Origin: Myxococcota bacterium
GTDB lineage: Bacteria > Myxococcota_A > UBA796
Length of the DNA stretch: 64,000 bases
Assembly (NCBI GenBank): GCA_029251165.1
Contig: JAQXDW010000007.1
Span: 186,001 to 250,000 of the forward strand
Direction of reading: 5' to 3'
In this document: one piece after another, positions 48,032 through 57,009 of the stretch
Numbering within the stretch: the first letter of the stretch is position 1
How the letters are laid out: each line of letters begins with the position of its first letter
Notes under the pieces: model-generated
Database searches by the model: none
The model's input: the letters and a program-made list of their open reading frames with translations, nothing else
What the model was told of the DNA's origin: nothing
Position numbers and translations under genes: made by a program

Positions 48032-48105
48032 AAAGACCTCCGATGCGGGAGTGTAGCTGATGTCTCTTGACAGGTGTTCACTGCCGAGACGGTCCGTGAT
48101 GAGAT

Positions 48106-48121
48106 GCCGGGCATGCCCGGC
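48106..48121. promoter_or_regulatory. 16-bp perfect palindrome upstream of the HTTM operon
   Basis: GCCGGGCATGCCCGGC is self-complementary with no loop. It lies 75 bases upstream of the DUF1244 start and 48 bases beyond the cyclase stop. It may be an operator for the HTTM operon or part of the cyclase terminator; flanking CGCGAC and GTCGCG may add a larger stem. Confidence 0.4.
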
Positions 48122-48168
48122 GTGATCGCGACCGTCTCCGGTGAGCGGACATCACCAGCGCCGTCGCG

Positions 48169-49977
48169 TCAGCTACAGACCCGGTAGAGCCGAGTGGCGC
48201 CCTTGAGGCCCTTCAGCTCACGCTCCATCACCTCGACGATGTGGCCAGAGTCTGACACCAGCTTCGGGATCCGTGGATCGTCCTGGACCTGCTGCGTCCA
48301 GACAATCTGCCCGCCCTTTGCTGCGCTCTCCGCCCGAGCAGCGAGGTTGACGCTGCCGCCAAAGTAGTCCAGCCCGCTGGCGTCGGTGTGGACCGCGAGC
48401 ACCGAGCCGACGTGGAAGCCGACCTTCAGCTGCGGCGGGGTGTCCAGATCAAGCGCAGCGGCCCATGCGTTGAACTCCGCCTGCATGCGCAGGGCGCACC
48501 GCATCGCATCGGGGACGTCGTGGAAGGAGGCCATGACCGCATCGCCGATGGTCTTGACGACCGCACCACCGGACTCGGCCGTCGCTTGCTTGAGGATCAC
48601 AAAGTGGTCTCGGACCACCGCGAAGGCCTTCGCGTCTCCAAGCTCCTCATACATCGCAGTGGAGCCGCTGAGATCGGTGAACAGCAGGACCACCGAGCGC
48701 ACTGAGATCCGCAGATCTGGAGCGAGGACCTGGTGACTCATCCGCTCCCGAAACCCCGGATGGGAGGTCATGTAGGAGGCCGGGATCCGGTCGTCCGCAT
48801 TTGAGCTGATGAGGTAGATTCGCCGGCGACCGCTGGCGTCATTGCGCAGCCGAAGCTGGACCGCTCCAGCCGCGACGGCACGCGAGCCCGTCATGCCCGG
48901 CTGCCAGTCCACAGAGTCCGCGCCGACGCCGCTCACCAGAACGAGATCCGACTGATCTCCGCCGCTGCCGAGCTTCCACTGCCCGGCGGGCAAGTCGATG
49001 GTCTGCCAGAGCTCCTGACCGGGTGCGAGCGTGAACACTCCCAAGAGATCCGGTGAGGCCACGGGGTAGAGCGTACAGAATTGCTCATCGACGCGGGGAA
49101 TCAAGGCCGGATGGGGGGAGAACAGCACCTCGACGTTGCTGCCGAGGTCGGTCTGAAAGCCGATGCGACAGGCCGGGCAGTTCTCGTGGTCTGCCAGCTC
49201 AGAGAGAGACGTGGAGGCCGCGACCTGTCCAAGACAGCGCGTGCAGCGTACGCTCCAGTACAGCTCCAGGACACCCGCCTCGACACCATGGAGCATCGCA
49301 TCGAGGACCTCCGCCCGGGGTCTTCCCCACTGGTCGGCGAGCGAAAACCCACGAAGGCGACGAAGCTCCGTCGGGCTGGCGGTGAGGAGGAGCTCCCGAA
49401 ATAAGGAGACCAGTCCCGGTTCGGCCAGCCCCTCCCAGCGACTCATGGCCACTCGGGCGGCCTCCGGGAGGGTGCGAACCGGGGTGCGCCCCTCCGCCAG
49501 CTCGTCGAGAATGCGCTGCCACTTGCGCCGAATCGGGCGGACCTGGAGCATTGAGATGATGCTCTTGAGACCGGTGCCCACCGTGAGCTGGAGGGTGATC
49601 TCTGGCTCCACCAGATCGCCGACGCTGTGGAGCTGCGCGTGGTAATCGGTCCGACGCAGCAGGGGGCTGCGGATGTCACGAACCTGCCGAAAGTACTGTC
49701 CAGAGGCCCAAGAAGTCCAGACTTCCTCAAACGGCATCTTCAGCCCGGCGGGGCCTGACAGGTGGCCGATGATCGACGGCATCCCGTCGGACTGGACCGA
49801 GATGGACGGCTCCTCCACACTGCTGCCGCTGATCTGGCGGTTCATCCAGTCGGTATCGCCGAGCATCTGCCATGCCCGAGCACGGGGCATCGCGGGCCCA
49901 CGAATCGTGACCTCGATGCGCCCACCGGCAGCCTCGGCTTCAGGAGGCGGGGCTCGGTCGACAAGGGGTGTAGTCAT
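48169..49977 (-). CDS. Class III adenylyl cyclase with N-terminal SRPBCC-like domain
   Basis: This 602-residue protein lacks membrane helices. The N-terminal half resembles DUF5939/SRPBCC-type domains found before cyclases (MPRARAWQMLGDTDWMNRQI). A zinc-ribbon-like pair follows (CTRC and CPAC, about 240-268). The C-terminal cyclase domain has the metal Asp motif LLFTDLSGSTAMYEELGD, the Lys/Asp segment VVKTIGDAVMASF and LDYFGGSVNLAARAES with the transition-state Asn and Arg. All catalytic residues are present and the Lys/Asp pattern suits ATP. TACAGT lies six bases before ATG 49977, with no Shine-Dalgarno sequence. Confidence 0.85.
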   Translation of the reverse strand: MTTPLVDRAPPPEAEAAGGRIEVTIRGPAMPRARAWQMLGDTDWMNRQISGSSVEEPSISVQSDGMPSIIGHLSGPAGLKMPFEEVWTSWASGQYFRQVRDIRSPLLRRTDYHAQLHSVGDLVEPEITLQLTVGTGLKSIISMLQVRPIRRKWQRILDELAEGRTPVRTLPEAARVAMSRWEGLAEPGLVSLFRELLLTASPTELRRLRGFSLADQWGRPRAEVLDAMLHGVEAGVLELYWSVRCTRCLGQVAASTSLSELADHENCPACRIGFQTDLGSNVEVLFSPHPALIPRVDEQFCTLYPVASPDLLGVFTLAPGQELWQTIDLPAGQWKLGSGGDQSDLVLVSGVGADSVDWQPGMTGSRAVAAGAVQLRLRNDASGRRRIYLISSNADDRIPASYMTSHPGFRERMSHQVLAPDLRISVRSVVLLFTDLSGSTAMYEELGDAKAFAVVRDHFVILKQATAESGGAVVKTIGDAVMASFHDVPDAMRCALRMQAEFNAWAAALDLDTPPQLKVGFHVGSVLAVHTDASGLDYFGGSVNLAARAESAAKGGQIVWTQQVQDDPRIPKLVSDSGHIVEVMERELKGLKGATRLYRVCS

Positions 49978-49989
49978 GGGAGCACTGTA
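49978..49989 (-). promoter_or_regulatory. -10-like TACAGT six bases before the cyclase ATG
   Basis: On the - strand TACAGT (49989-49984) is followed by GCTCCC and ATG 49977. It sits in the 34-base gap after the proA stop. There is no Shine-Dalgarno sequence, so a leaderless cyclase transcript is suggested. Confidence 0.45.
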
Positions 49990-50011
49990 TGTCCATCAGC
50001 ACGCCACCGCA

Positions 50012-51289
50012 TCACACGGGCAGGGAGCGGTGCTGAAAGGTGCGCGCACCGCTGCTGTATTCTCCAGCCCCCTGGCCCGAGCCTCGGAGAAGCCAGCGGG
50101 TGGTCATCAGCCCGTCGACCCCGACGGGGCCCCGTGCGTGGATCCGTCCGGTGCTGATGCCGACCTCTGCCCCGAGACCGTAGCGGTAGCCATCGGCAAA
50201 CCGAGTGGAGGCATTGTGAAAGACACTGGCGGAGTCGACAATCGTCAAGAACCGGTCCGCAGCATGCTCATCATCAGTGACGATCGACTCGGTGTGCCCT
50301 GAGCCGTAGCGGTGGATGTGCGCGACGGCAGCCTCCAGGCTGTCCACGACTGCTACCGAGAGCACCCGGTCGCCATACTCGGTGCGCCAGTCTTCCGCTG
50401 TCGCAGCCTCACAGTCTCCGATGACGGCTCGGGCAGCTTCATCTGCGCGCAGGGTCACCCCGGCCTCCCGCAAGGCATCCGCGACACCGGGAAGGCTGGG
50501 GAGGAAGTCACGGTGGACAAGCAGGGTCTCAGTGGCGTTGCAGGCGGCGGGGTAGTCGCACTTGCCGTCGACACTCAGGGTCGCCGCCATCGTCGGATCT
50601 GCGGCCGCATCGAGGTAGGTGTGGCAGACGCCCTCGGCATGACCAAGCACCGGAATCCGTGTGGAGGACTGGATGTGCTTTACGAGGCTGCCAGAGCCTC
50701 GGGGAATCACCAGATCGATGAGGTGGTCCAGCGCCAGCAGCGCAGCGACACCGGCCCGATCCGCGACCCCAACCGCAGCCTCTGGCGAGAGCCCAGCGCT
50801 GCTCAGCGCCTCCTGGAGCAGACCCACGAGCACGGCGTTGCTGTGCGCAGCCTCGCGTCCGCCCTTCAGCAGCACCGCGTTTCCAGAGCGGATCGCAAGG
50901 GAGCCGATCTGAATGACCGCGTCGGGGCGACTCTCGAAGATGATCAGCAGCACACCGATCGGTGCCTTGACCTGCGTGAGCATCAGCCCATCGTCGAGCA
51001 GGGTTCGCCGGAGGGGGTCACCGACCGGATCCGCTCCCTCGGCCAGAGAGCGGACGCCGTCACGGAGCGTGGCGAGCTTTTCGGGGGTGAGCTTGAGGCG
51101 AGCCTGGAGCGGCGCTGCAAGGTCCGCTCGGGCAGCAGCAGCGAGGTCCGCAGCGTTGGCGGTGAGGATGTCGTCCTGGCGCGTATCGAGCAGCACGGCG
51201 AGGTGCCGCAAGGCCTCAGAGCGGTCCTGCGCAGGGGCCGCAGCGAGCTGACGCTGTGCGGCACGTGCGGCCGAGGCGGTGTTCTCCAT
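50012..51289 (-). CDS. proA: Gamma-glutamyl phosphate reductase
   Basis: This 425-residue protein has the aldehyde-dehydrogenase-like ProA fold: VKAPIGVLLIIFESRPDAVI, the Rossmann part with LIDLVIPRGSGSLVKHIQ, and the catalytic Cys in DYPAACNATETLLVH. It reduces gamma-glutamyl phosphate to glutamate semialdehyde in proline synthesis. Length is normal. It follows proB by 21 bases with GGAGGAG before ATG 51289. The cyclase gene follows after 34 bases. Confidence 0.96.
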   Translation of the reverse strand: MENTASAARAAQRQLAAAPAQDRSEALRHLAVLLDTRQDDILTANAADLAAAARADLAAPLQARLKLTPEKLATLRDGVRSLAEGADPVGDPLRRTLLDDGLMLTQVKAPIGVLLIIFESRPDAVIQIGSLAIRSGNAVLLKGGREAAHSNAVLVGLLQEALSSAGLSPEAAVGVADRAGVAALLALDHLIDLVIPRGSGSLVKHIQSSTRIPVLGHAEGVCHTYLDAAADPTMAATLSVDGKCDYPAACNATETLLVHRDFLPSLPGVADALREAGVTLRADEAARAVIGDCEAATAEDWRTEYGDRVLSVAVVDSLEAAVAHIHRYGSGHTESIVTDDEHAADRFLTIVDSASVFHNASTRFADGYRYGLGAEVGISTGRIHARGPVGVDGLMTTRWLLRGSGQGAGEYSSGARTFQHRSLPV

Positions 51290-51310
51290 GATCTCCTCCA
51301 GACGACCCCA

Positions 51311-52432
51311 CTAACTTCGCAGGACCATGTGATCCCGATGGACCAGGGCATTGTGGTTGCGCACGCCAGCCGGGGGGCTTCCAGCACACCACTGGCGAGC
51401 GGTCTCCGCATCGCAGCCGATCGCCCCGCGTCCGATCTCTTCACCGTCCGAGCCGATCAGGAGGACCACATCCCCGGCTGCAAAGCTCCCCTCGATCGAA
51501 ACGACTCCCGCAGCAAGCAGACTGGCACCGCGTCGGGTCAGGGCGACGACGGCCCCAGCATCGAGGAGCAGGCGACCGCGGGGAGCCGCAGCGAATGCGA
51601 TCCACCGCCGACGGGCACCGAGCGCCTCTTCCGCCGGCAGCCAACTGCCGACCTCCTCACCAGCGAGCACCGCAGCCAGCGCGCCGATCCGCCGCCCGCT
51701 GGCAATGACCGCGTGGCACCCGCTCCGGGCTGCGATCTGAGCGGACTCGAGCTTGCTGCGCATGCCTCCCCGGCTGGCAGCAGTGAGCGGTCCGCTGGCC
51801 TCAATGGAGGCATCTGGGCGCACCGTGTGGATGAGCGGGGCATCCGGATCGGTGCGTGGATCTCGAGCATAGATGCCCTCCACATCGGTCAGCAGGACCA
51901 GCAGGTTCGCCCCAAGCTCCGCCGCGACCAGCGCAGAGAGCTTGTCGTTGTCGCCGAACACCGGCCGGCTCTCGCCCTCGATGAACGCCAGCTCCTCCGT
52001 AGAGACCGCATCGTTCTCGTTGATGACGGGGACCACACCGCGGCGAAGGAGGGTGAGGAGAGTCGCTCGGAGGTTCAGACAGCGCAGCCGGTCGTCGAAG
52101 TCACCCTGGGTCAGCAGGACCTGTCCGCAGGGTACCGAGAGCTGGTCGAAGCCCTCCCGATACAGCCCCATCAGCCGGCTCTGTCCAACCGCAGCGCAGG
52201 CCTGCCGCTCCGACAGCTCGATCGGGGTCGTCGCATACCCCAGGGCATCCCGCCCCAGTCCGACCGCACCAGAGGTCACGATGAGGACCTCCCGTCCCGC
52301 GCGGCGAAGGCCAGCGGCGACCTCGACCACGGAGAACAGCCGAGAGAGCGCCAGGCTGCCGTCGTCGTGGGTCAGCACCCGAGTTCCCAGCTTGATGACC
52401 ACCCGCTCCGCACCACGGACTGACGCTCGCAT
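51311..52432 (-). CDS. proB: Glutamate 5-kinase
   Basis: This 373-residue protein has the amino-acid kinase domain (VVIKLGTRVLTHDDG, VTSGAVGLGRDALGY, FGDNDKLSALVAAELGANLL, GGMRSKLESAQIA). A C-terminal PUA domain follows (GRLLLDAGAVVALTRRGASL). It phosphorylates glutamate in the first step of proline synthesis and is usually feedback-inhibited by proline. GGAGG precedes ATG 52432. It lies 23 bases after the LysR-type gene on the same strand, which is not the usual divergent LysR arrangement. Confidence 0.95.
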   Translation of the reverse strand: MRASVRGAERVVIKLGTRVLTHDDGSLALSRLFSVVEVAAGLRRAGREVLIVTSGAVGLGRDALGYATTPIELSERQACAAVGQSRLMGLYREGFDQLSVPCGQVLLTQGDFDDRLRCLNLRATLLTLLRRGVVPVINENDAVSTEELAFIEGESRPVFGDNDKLSALVAAELGANLLVLLTDVEGIYARDPRTDPDAPLIHTVRPDASIEASGPLTAASRGGMRSKLESAQIAARSGCHAVIASGRRIGALAAVLAGEEVGSWLPAEEALGARRRWIAFAAAPRGRLLLDAGAVVALTRRGASLLAAGVVSIEGSFAAGDVVLLIGSDGEEIGRGAIGCDAETARQWCAGSPPAGVRNHNALVHRDHMVLRS

Positions 52433-52455
52433 CTCCCCTCCTCAGAGGGCCCCTC

Positions 52456-53283
52456 TTACAGCCGCGCGCGGAGAAGATCCACCAGAGCACCCGCTGCGGC
52501 GGATGGTCGATTCGTCGCAACCAGCAGCGGCGCTGCAGCGCGGGTGTGTGCCCCCAGCAACGCCACGAGAGCACCACCAGCCAGGGCCTCTGCGACCACA
52601 ACTCGAGGCAGCCACGCGATGCCGAGCCCAGCGAGTGCTGCGGCGCGGAGCATGGTGCTGTCTGGGGCGGCCAGCGGACCGCTGACGGAGATCATCGTCC
52701 CGCCAGGAAGCGCCCAGGTGCCTACAGCGCGACTGCCGAGCAGCAGGCAGGCGTGATCGGTGAGAGACGCCGGGGATGCTGGAGCGGGACATCGGGCAAG
52801 GTAGGCGGGACTGGCACAGAGAACCCGTGCCGTTCCCGGCAGCGCCGCAACAGAGACGGCACCCTCTGGAGGGTGCTCAGAGAGAACAATGTCTGCATCC
52901 AGGCTGGTCGTGGCTGCGAGCTGAACCTGAGGCCAGGAGGTGAGGAAGTCGCAGAAGACAGCCCCCAGCCAGGGCGCGAGCACGGCGGGTGCCGAGAGGG
53001 AGAGCGGCCCCGACGGAAGCGCTGTCCCCTGGCTCAAGGCGGCCTCTGCATCCGCGATGTCAGCCACGATGCGCACGCAGCGTAGATAGAACCCAGCGCC
53101 AGCCTCGGTGGTGGAGAGACTGCGGGTAGTGCGGTTGAGCAGGCGCACCCCGAGGCGCTCCTCGAGTCGAGCAATGTAGCGGCTGATGGAGGACTTCGGC
53201 ATCGACAGCGCATGCGCCGCAGCCGTGAAGCTGCCCTCCTCCACAACCCTCACAAAGACTTCGAATTCGTCAGCGGTGCTCAC
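52456..53283 (-). CDS. LysR-type transcriptional regulator
   Basis: This 275-residue protein has the LysR winged-helix N-terminus (FVRVVEEGSFTAAAHALSMP, SSISRYIARLEERLGVRLLN) and an effector domain (LSLSAPAVLAPWLGAVF onward) slightly shorter than usual. It resembles the group whose second helix carries PKSSISR. It is co-directional with proB and proA, so it may read into them; whether it controls proline synthesis is untested. GTG 53283 lacks a ribosome site and has TAGACT six bases upstream. Confidence 0.9.
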   Translation of the reverse strand: MSTADEFEVFVRVVEEGSFTAAAHALSMPKSSISRYIARLEERLGVRLLNRTTRSLSTTEAGAGFYLRCVRIVADIADAEAALSQGTALPSGPLSLSAPAVLAPWLGAVFCDFLTSWPQVQLAATTSLDADIVLSEHPPEGAVSVAALPGTARVLCASPAYLARCPAPASPASLTDHACLLLGSRAVGTWALPGGTMISVSGPLAAPDSTMLRAAALAGLGIAWLPRVVVAEALAGGALVALLGAHTRAAAPLLVATNRPSAAAGALVDLLRARL

Positions 53284-53295
53284 AGCATCAGTCTA
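53284..53295 (-). promoter_or_regulatory. -10-like TAGACT six bases before the LysR start
   Basis: On the - strand TAGACT (53295-53290) is followed by GATGCT and GTG 53283. The core GATAGACTG is shared with 3859-3865. A transcript starting at the GTG would be leaderless and could extend through proBA. Confidence 0.45.
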
Positions 53296-53489
53296 TCTCG
53301 GAGAGGGCTTCTCAATGCGTCATTTCCGGACACCATCTGACCGCCTATAGACAAGAGTCTCGTGGCAGCGAGGGCCGCTGGCTGGTGTACGCGCAGCGCC
53401 GAGCCGACGGGAGCGCTCAGACACCGCCAGAGCCCCCCTCCGGATACTGGCCCCAAGCGGCTCGATGCCCCACACAGCGCACCTGCCGC
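53296..53489. other. Gap between LysR gene and HEAT/TPR gene
   Basis: This stretch contains TATAGA on + at 53346-53351 and, on +, a short coding-like frame (GRWLVYAQRRADG, PPEPPSGYWPQAA) ending at TGA 53511-53513 inside the HEAT gene end. The frame has no convincing start codon. It may be a decayed gene or chance; I do not call a gene here. Confidence 0.3.
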
Positions 53490-54770
53490 TCATTGACCGA
53501 GGCGCTGCCGTGAGAGCATGACGTAGTCAGCCTTCTTGGAGCGGGCCTTGTCCAGACAGGTCTGCCACGCCTCCGCTGCTCCGGCAGCATCTCCAGCCGC
53601 CGCACGGGCCTCGCCGAGGTGGAACCAGGTGTCCGGTGGTGTGCGCTTGCCATCCAGAGAGGCGTTCAGCGCCTCAAGGGCACCGTCATAGTCACCGCCA
53701 GCGGCGAGGAGCAGGGCGAGGTCTCGCCAGAGACTACCGGCCTCTGAGAGCAGGGGGCGAATCTTTTTCGCGACGATCTTCAGGACGGACTCCCCCTCCC
53801 CACGCCTTGTCGCCGCCCAGTCGATCGTGTGGGACGCTGCCTGCTCCTCCAGCAGCGACTTCAGGCGGTCCGTTCCGGCCATGTACCAGGTCCGCTGATC
53901 TCGCTGGAACGCTGGTCCGGCAGTCGGCTCGCCGACCTTCCGGATGTACAGCCGCCGGATCGAGTCTCCCCCAAAGCCCTCCACCCAGCTCCAGGTGCCA
54001 TCCGGTGCCAGGACCACTGCGCCCTCCTCATCAACGATCGAGAAGCTCTCGCCCTGTGGACTGTTCGGGTTGACCTCACCGGCATCGCGCCCATCGGAGT
54101 ACCAGCCCCCGCTCAGCGACACAGTGAGCTTCTCAAAGGTCTCCAGCGCTGCGGCAACCGCTTCACCGTGGGTTCCGGGCAGATCGAGGGCATGCAGGGC
54201 GGAGAGAGCGGTGGTGTAGTTGACCGCCGCACACACCTGCGCGACCGCTGCAAGGGCATCCGGCTTGAGCCGCCGATCGCTCAGCAGCATCACCACCCGC
54301 GCCTCGATGAGATCGTCACCAGCGACCGCCGCAGAGGAAACAAACCGCAGCAGCCCCACCGCTCCTCCCAGCCGGACATCGCCGCGGGGATCCCGGAGGC
54401 CAGCGGAGATGCGGGTGAGCAGCTCGGGCAGGCCGAGGCAGGCGAGGATCGGAAACAGGCCGGAGTTTACCGCTGGATCGAAGCCACGGAACAGCTCCAG
54501 CAGCGCGCGGCGGTCCTCGCTGGAGAGCGCCTCAGAGGCTGGGGGAAGCCGACAGCGAGAGAGAATGTCGCTGGCCGCCGCTGCGCATCCCAGGCGGACC
54601 GACGGCGCGGAGTCTGAGTGAGACGCCGTGACCAGCACGGCGAGGTGCTCGGTGGTTCCAAACTGTGAGAAGTCCCGCGCTGCTGCGCAGCGGACGTGGA
54701 TGCTCTTCTCGGAGAGCGCGGCGACCGGGTCGTCTGTCTCTGGCTTGAGGGCTTTGCTCTTCTTGGCCAC
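53490..54770 (-). CDS. HEAT- and TPR-repeat protein
   Basis: This 426-residue soluble protein starts MAKKSKALKP and has no signal peptide. HEAT-like helices fill about 15-220 (SEKSIHVRCAAARDFSQFG, SAPSVRLGCAAAASDIL). A beta-rich centre follows (SLSGGWYSDGRDAGEVNPN, DGTWSWVEGFGGDSIRRLYI), then TPRs at the C-terminus (GDYDGALEALNASLDG, GDAAGAAEAWQTCLDKA). It is probably a protein-protein scaffold. GTG 54770 is preceded by GGAGGAG and lies 28 bases after the thioredoxin-fusion gene, so the two are likely co-transcribed. Confidence 0.75.
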   Translation of the reverse strand: MAKKSKALKPETDDPVAALSEKSIHVRCAAARDFSQFGTTEHLAVLVTASHSDSAPSVRLGCAAAASDILSRCRLPPASEALSSEDRRALLELFRGFDPAVNSGLFPILACLGLPELLTRISAGLRDPRGDVRLGGAVGLLRFVSSAAVAGDDLIEARVVMLLSDRRLKPDALAAVAQVCAAVNYTTALSALHALDLPGTHGEAVAAALETFEKLTVSLSGGWYSDGRDAGEVNPNSPQGESFSIVDEEGAVVLAPDGTWSWVEGFGGDSIRRLYIRKVGEPTAGPAFQRDQRTWYMAGTDRLKSLLEEQAASHTIDWAATRRGEGESVLKIVAKKIRPLLSEAGSLWRDLALLLAAGGDYDGALEALNASLDGKRTPPDTWFHLGEARAAAGDAAGAAEAWQTCLDKARSKKADYVMLSRQRLGQ

Positions 54771-54798
54771 GGTTTCTCCTCCAGGGGCTGGGGACAGC

Positions 54799-56955
54799 TT
54801 ACTTCAAGCTCAGCTCAACCACTGCCAGACCCTGCTGGCGAAGCGAAACCAGCAGCTCATCGCTTCCATCACCGTCGAGATCAGCAACCGCGAGACGCGC
54901 ACGCTGAGCGAGCTTCCAGGTGAAGCCTGGGGCACCCGTAGCGTCCAGGCCGATGATCATGCCGTCCTCCCGCGCGACCACGGCTCGGGCGGCCCCATCG
55001 GGCCCAAACCGTCCGCGGACGAGGTCATCTGCGATACCCGCAGCCACTCCACCGCTGCCGTCTACGAGGGCCGCGGCCGCAGCATCTCCGCGAGGCTCGA
55101 TGGTCTCGCTGGTGATGAAGTAGCGCTGGGTGCCATCGACAGCCCAGACGCCCTCCCCGCTGCTCGCGAGGTCGATAAAAACACCGTCGTGTCGTGTGAC
55201 GAGGGCGCCGGCGCTGTCCAGCACAAGCAGTCCAGCTCGGGTCGCGACGAACAGGTGCGCTCCAGCGGTGGCGAGATCGATGATCGGTGCCGGCGTCGTG
55301 ACCATCCAGCGCGAGAAGCCGGTCTCGTCCCAGGCCCGCAGGATGAGCTGGCCGGGGTTGGCCACGACCGGACCGTCCAGCCACGCCGCTCGACGCTCGA
55401 GGCTCTGGGTGCCGCTGTCGATGGTGGCCTCTGCAGAAGTTGGGAGCCCCTCGAAGACCATCGGAGCCGCTCCCTCGACCCCCAGGACGCTTCGACTCCC
55501 CGCGGCCCAGATCCCCCGCGCACCAGAGACCGGAAGGAAGTGACGCAGCGCGCTCGGCTCTGCGCTCCATGCCGGCCCCAGCGCGGTCTTGCCGCCACCG
55601 TCATCCTCCAGGGCGGACTGAATCTGTGCATCGAGGCGCGCGATCGCTTCGGTCGAGTAGCCCTTCGCGGCGTAGTGGAGGGCACCATCGCGGTTGAGGA
55701 CCCGCACCGCAGGGATCGGACCGATGCCAAAGTCCGGCCCGAGATCCGGTCGGTGTGTGACCGGGAAGGTGATCCCCAGAGATGACACCATCTCTGAGAC
55801 CTTGGCGGCCTTTGGTGGTTCGTCGAGGCTCACAGCCAGGAACGAGACCCCCTCTTCCTGCCGAGTCGTCCACAGCTCCTCCAGCTCCGGCAGCTCCTTG
55901 CGGCATGGACCGCACCAGGTCGCCCAGAAGGTGATCAGCACCACCTCTCCCCGCTGCGACTCCAGGGACCAGGACTCACCGCTGAGCAGCTCGGCCTCAA
56001 AGACGGGGACCGGCGGGAGGGTTGCGCTCCAGGTGTCCCCCTCCGGCAGCGGCGCCATCGCCAGCAGGGCGGCCTGTGCGCGAATGTTGTTGGTCCGACC
56101 CAGCACGCGGGCAACCTCCGCAGCCCGCGCCTTGTCGCCCGCCTTCACCGCAGCATCGATGAGCATCCGACGCCCCTTGCTGCCCCCGCCCAGATCTCCC
56201 GCCACGCCATCTGCGCCTCGATAGTCTGGAGGACGGAGCGCCACCGAGCGCTCCAGGTGCACCATCGCGCGGGCCGGCTCATCGAGGGAGAGCAGGGTCT
56301 CTCCGAGCGCTTGGTGGAGCTTCCAGTCATCGAGGGAGAGCACCTCCAGGCGCTCCACAGCGAGCGCAGCAACCTCCGGGCGCTCACGCGCAGCGATGCG
56401 CAGGCTGCCGGTGAGCACCTCTCCAGCGGACTCACCAGCGAAGTCTGCAGCGATGAGCGCCGCAAGGGCAGCCTCGATCTCAGGAATTTCCTTGCGACGG
56501 AGCGCCCCCTGAGCGGCACGAACCTCCGGCGCACGGTTCCTCGTCGCGGTCTTCGCTCGAGCAGCAGCGGGGGCGTCAAGAAGCGGCCGGCGCTCGATCG
56601 TGACCACGCGAGATGCAGCCCCGAGGGGACCGGTTGCGGTAACCGAGACGGTGGTTCCAGACGGCCCCATGATCAGGTCACGAGCAGCCGCACCGCCGAG
56701 ACCTTCGAGCGACTGCCCCTCGACCGAGCGGATCAGATCGCCGGGAACCAGTCCCGCATCCGCCGCCCCCATCCCCGCAGCGACCCCGAGCACCAAGAGT
56801 CCCTCTGGCTGGGCGCTGAACTGGATGCCGATCTTCCCGGAGCCGCCAGAGGGCACAACAGAGGGCGCATCAGCGGTAGGCTCGGCCGAGGGCACTACCT
56901 TCGGAGCACAAGACAGCAGCAGCGCGCCGATAAGGGGTCGAAAGGTCAAGCCCAT
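54799..56955 (-). CDS. Lipoprotein fusing PDZ, helical repeats, TlpA-like thioredoxin and a propeller
   Basis: This 718-residue protein starts at ATG 56955 with a lipoprotein signal (MGLTFRPLIGALLLSC, Cys 16). Domains in order are a PDZ (AAGMGAADAGLVPGDLIRSV, about 60-125), helical TPR-like repeats (about 140-290), a TlpA/AhpC-type thioredoxin with WCGPC (ITFWATWCGPCRKELPELEE, about 340-470), and a C-terminal PQQ/FG-GAP-like propeller ending with LAVADLDGDGSDELLVSL. The intact CPC motif suggests periplasmic thiol redox activity. GTG 56976 is an alternative start. Its start codon and that of the divergent lipoprotein gene are only 54 bases apart. Confidence 0.8.
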   Translation of the reverse strand: MGLTFRPLIGALLLSCAPKVVPSAEPTADAPSVVPSGGSGKIGIQFSAQPEGLLVLGVAAGMGAADAGLVPGDLIRSVEGQSLEGLGGAAARDLIMGPSGTTVSVTATGPLGAASRVVTIERRPLLDAPAAARAKTATRNRAPEVRAAQGALRRKEIPEIEAALAALIAADFAGESAGEVLTGSLRIAARERPEVAALAVERLEVLSLDDWKLHQALGETLLSLDEPARAMVHLERSVALRPPDYRGADGVAGDLGGGSKGRRMLIDAAVKAGDKARAAEVARVLGRTNNIRAQAALLAMAPLPEGDTWSATLPPVPVFEAELLSGESWSLESQRGEVVLITFWATWCGPCRKELPELEELWTTRQEEGVSFLAVSLDEPPKAAKVSEMVSSLGITFPVTHRPDLGPDFGIGPIPAVRVLNRDGALHYAAKGYSTEAIARLDAQIQSALEDDGGGKTALGPAWSAEPSALRHFLPVSGARGIWAAGSRSVLGVEGAAPMVFEGLPTSAEATIDSGTQSLERRAAWLDGPVVANPGQLILRAWDETGFSRWMVTTPAPIIDLATAGAHLFVATRAGLLVLDSAGALVTRHDGVFIDLASSGEGVWAVDGTQRYFITSETIEPRGDAAAAALVDGSGGVAAGIADDLVRGRFGPDGAARAVVAREDGMIIGLDATGAPGFTWKLAQRARLAVADLDGDGSDELLVSLRQQGLAVVELSLK

Positions 56956-56995
56956 GGGCGGGTTACCCGGTGTCACAGGGTGAAGTCAGGGACTG

Positions 56996-57009
56996 TAGAA
57001 TCAGGGGTC
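56996..57009 (+). promoter_or_regulatory. -10-like TAGAAT before a lipoprotein start
   Basis: TAGAAT (56996-57001) lies 8 bases before GTG 57010 and 11 before ATG 57013. GTCACA lies 18 bases upstream as a possible -35. There is no Shine-Dalgarno sequence. Confidence 0.4.

Noticed and set aside
53362..53513. Short + strand gene after TATAGA
   Set aside because: The coding-like frame has no start codon in register with the promoter-like element, is under 50 residues after any start, and runs into the HEAT gene.
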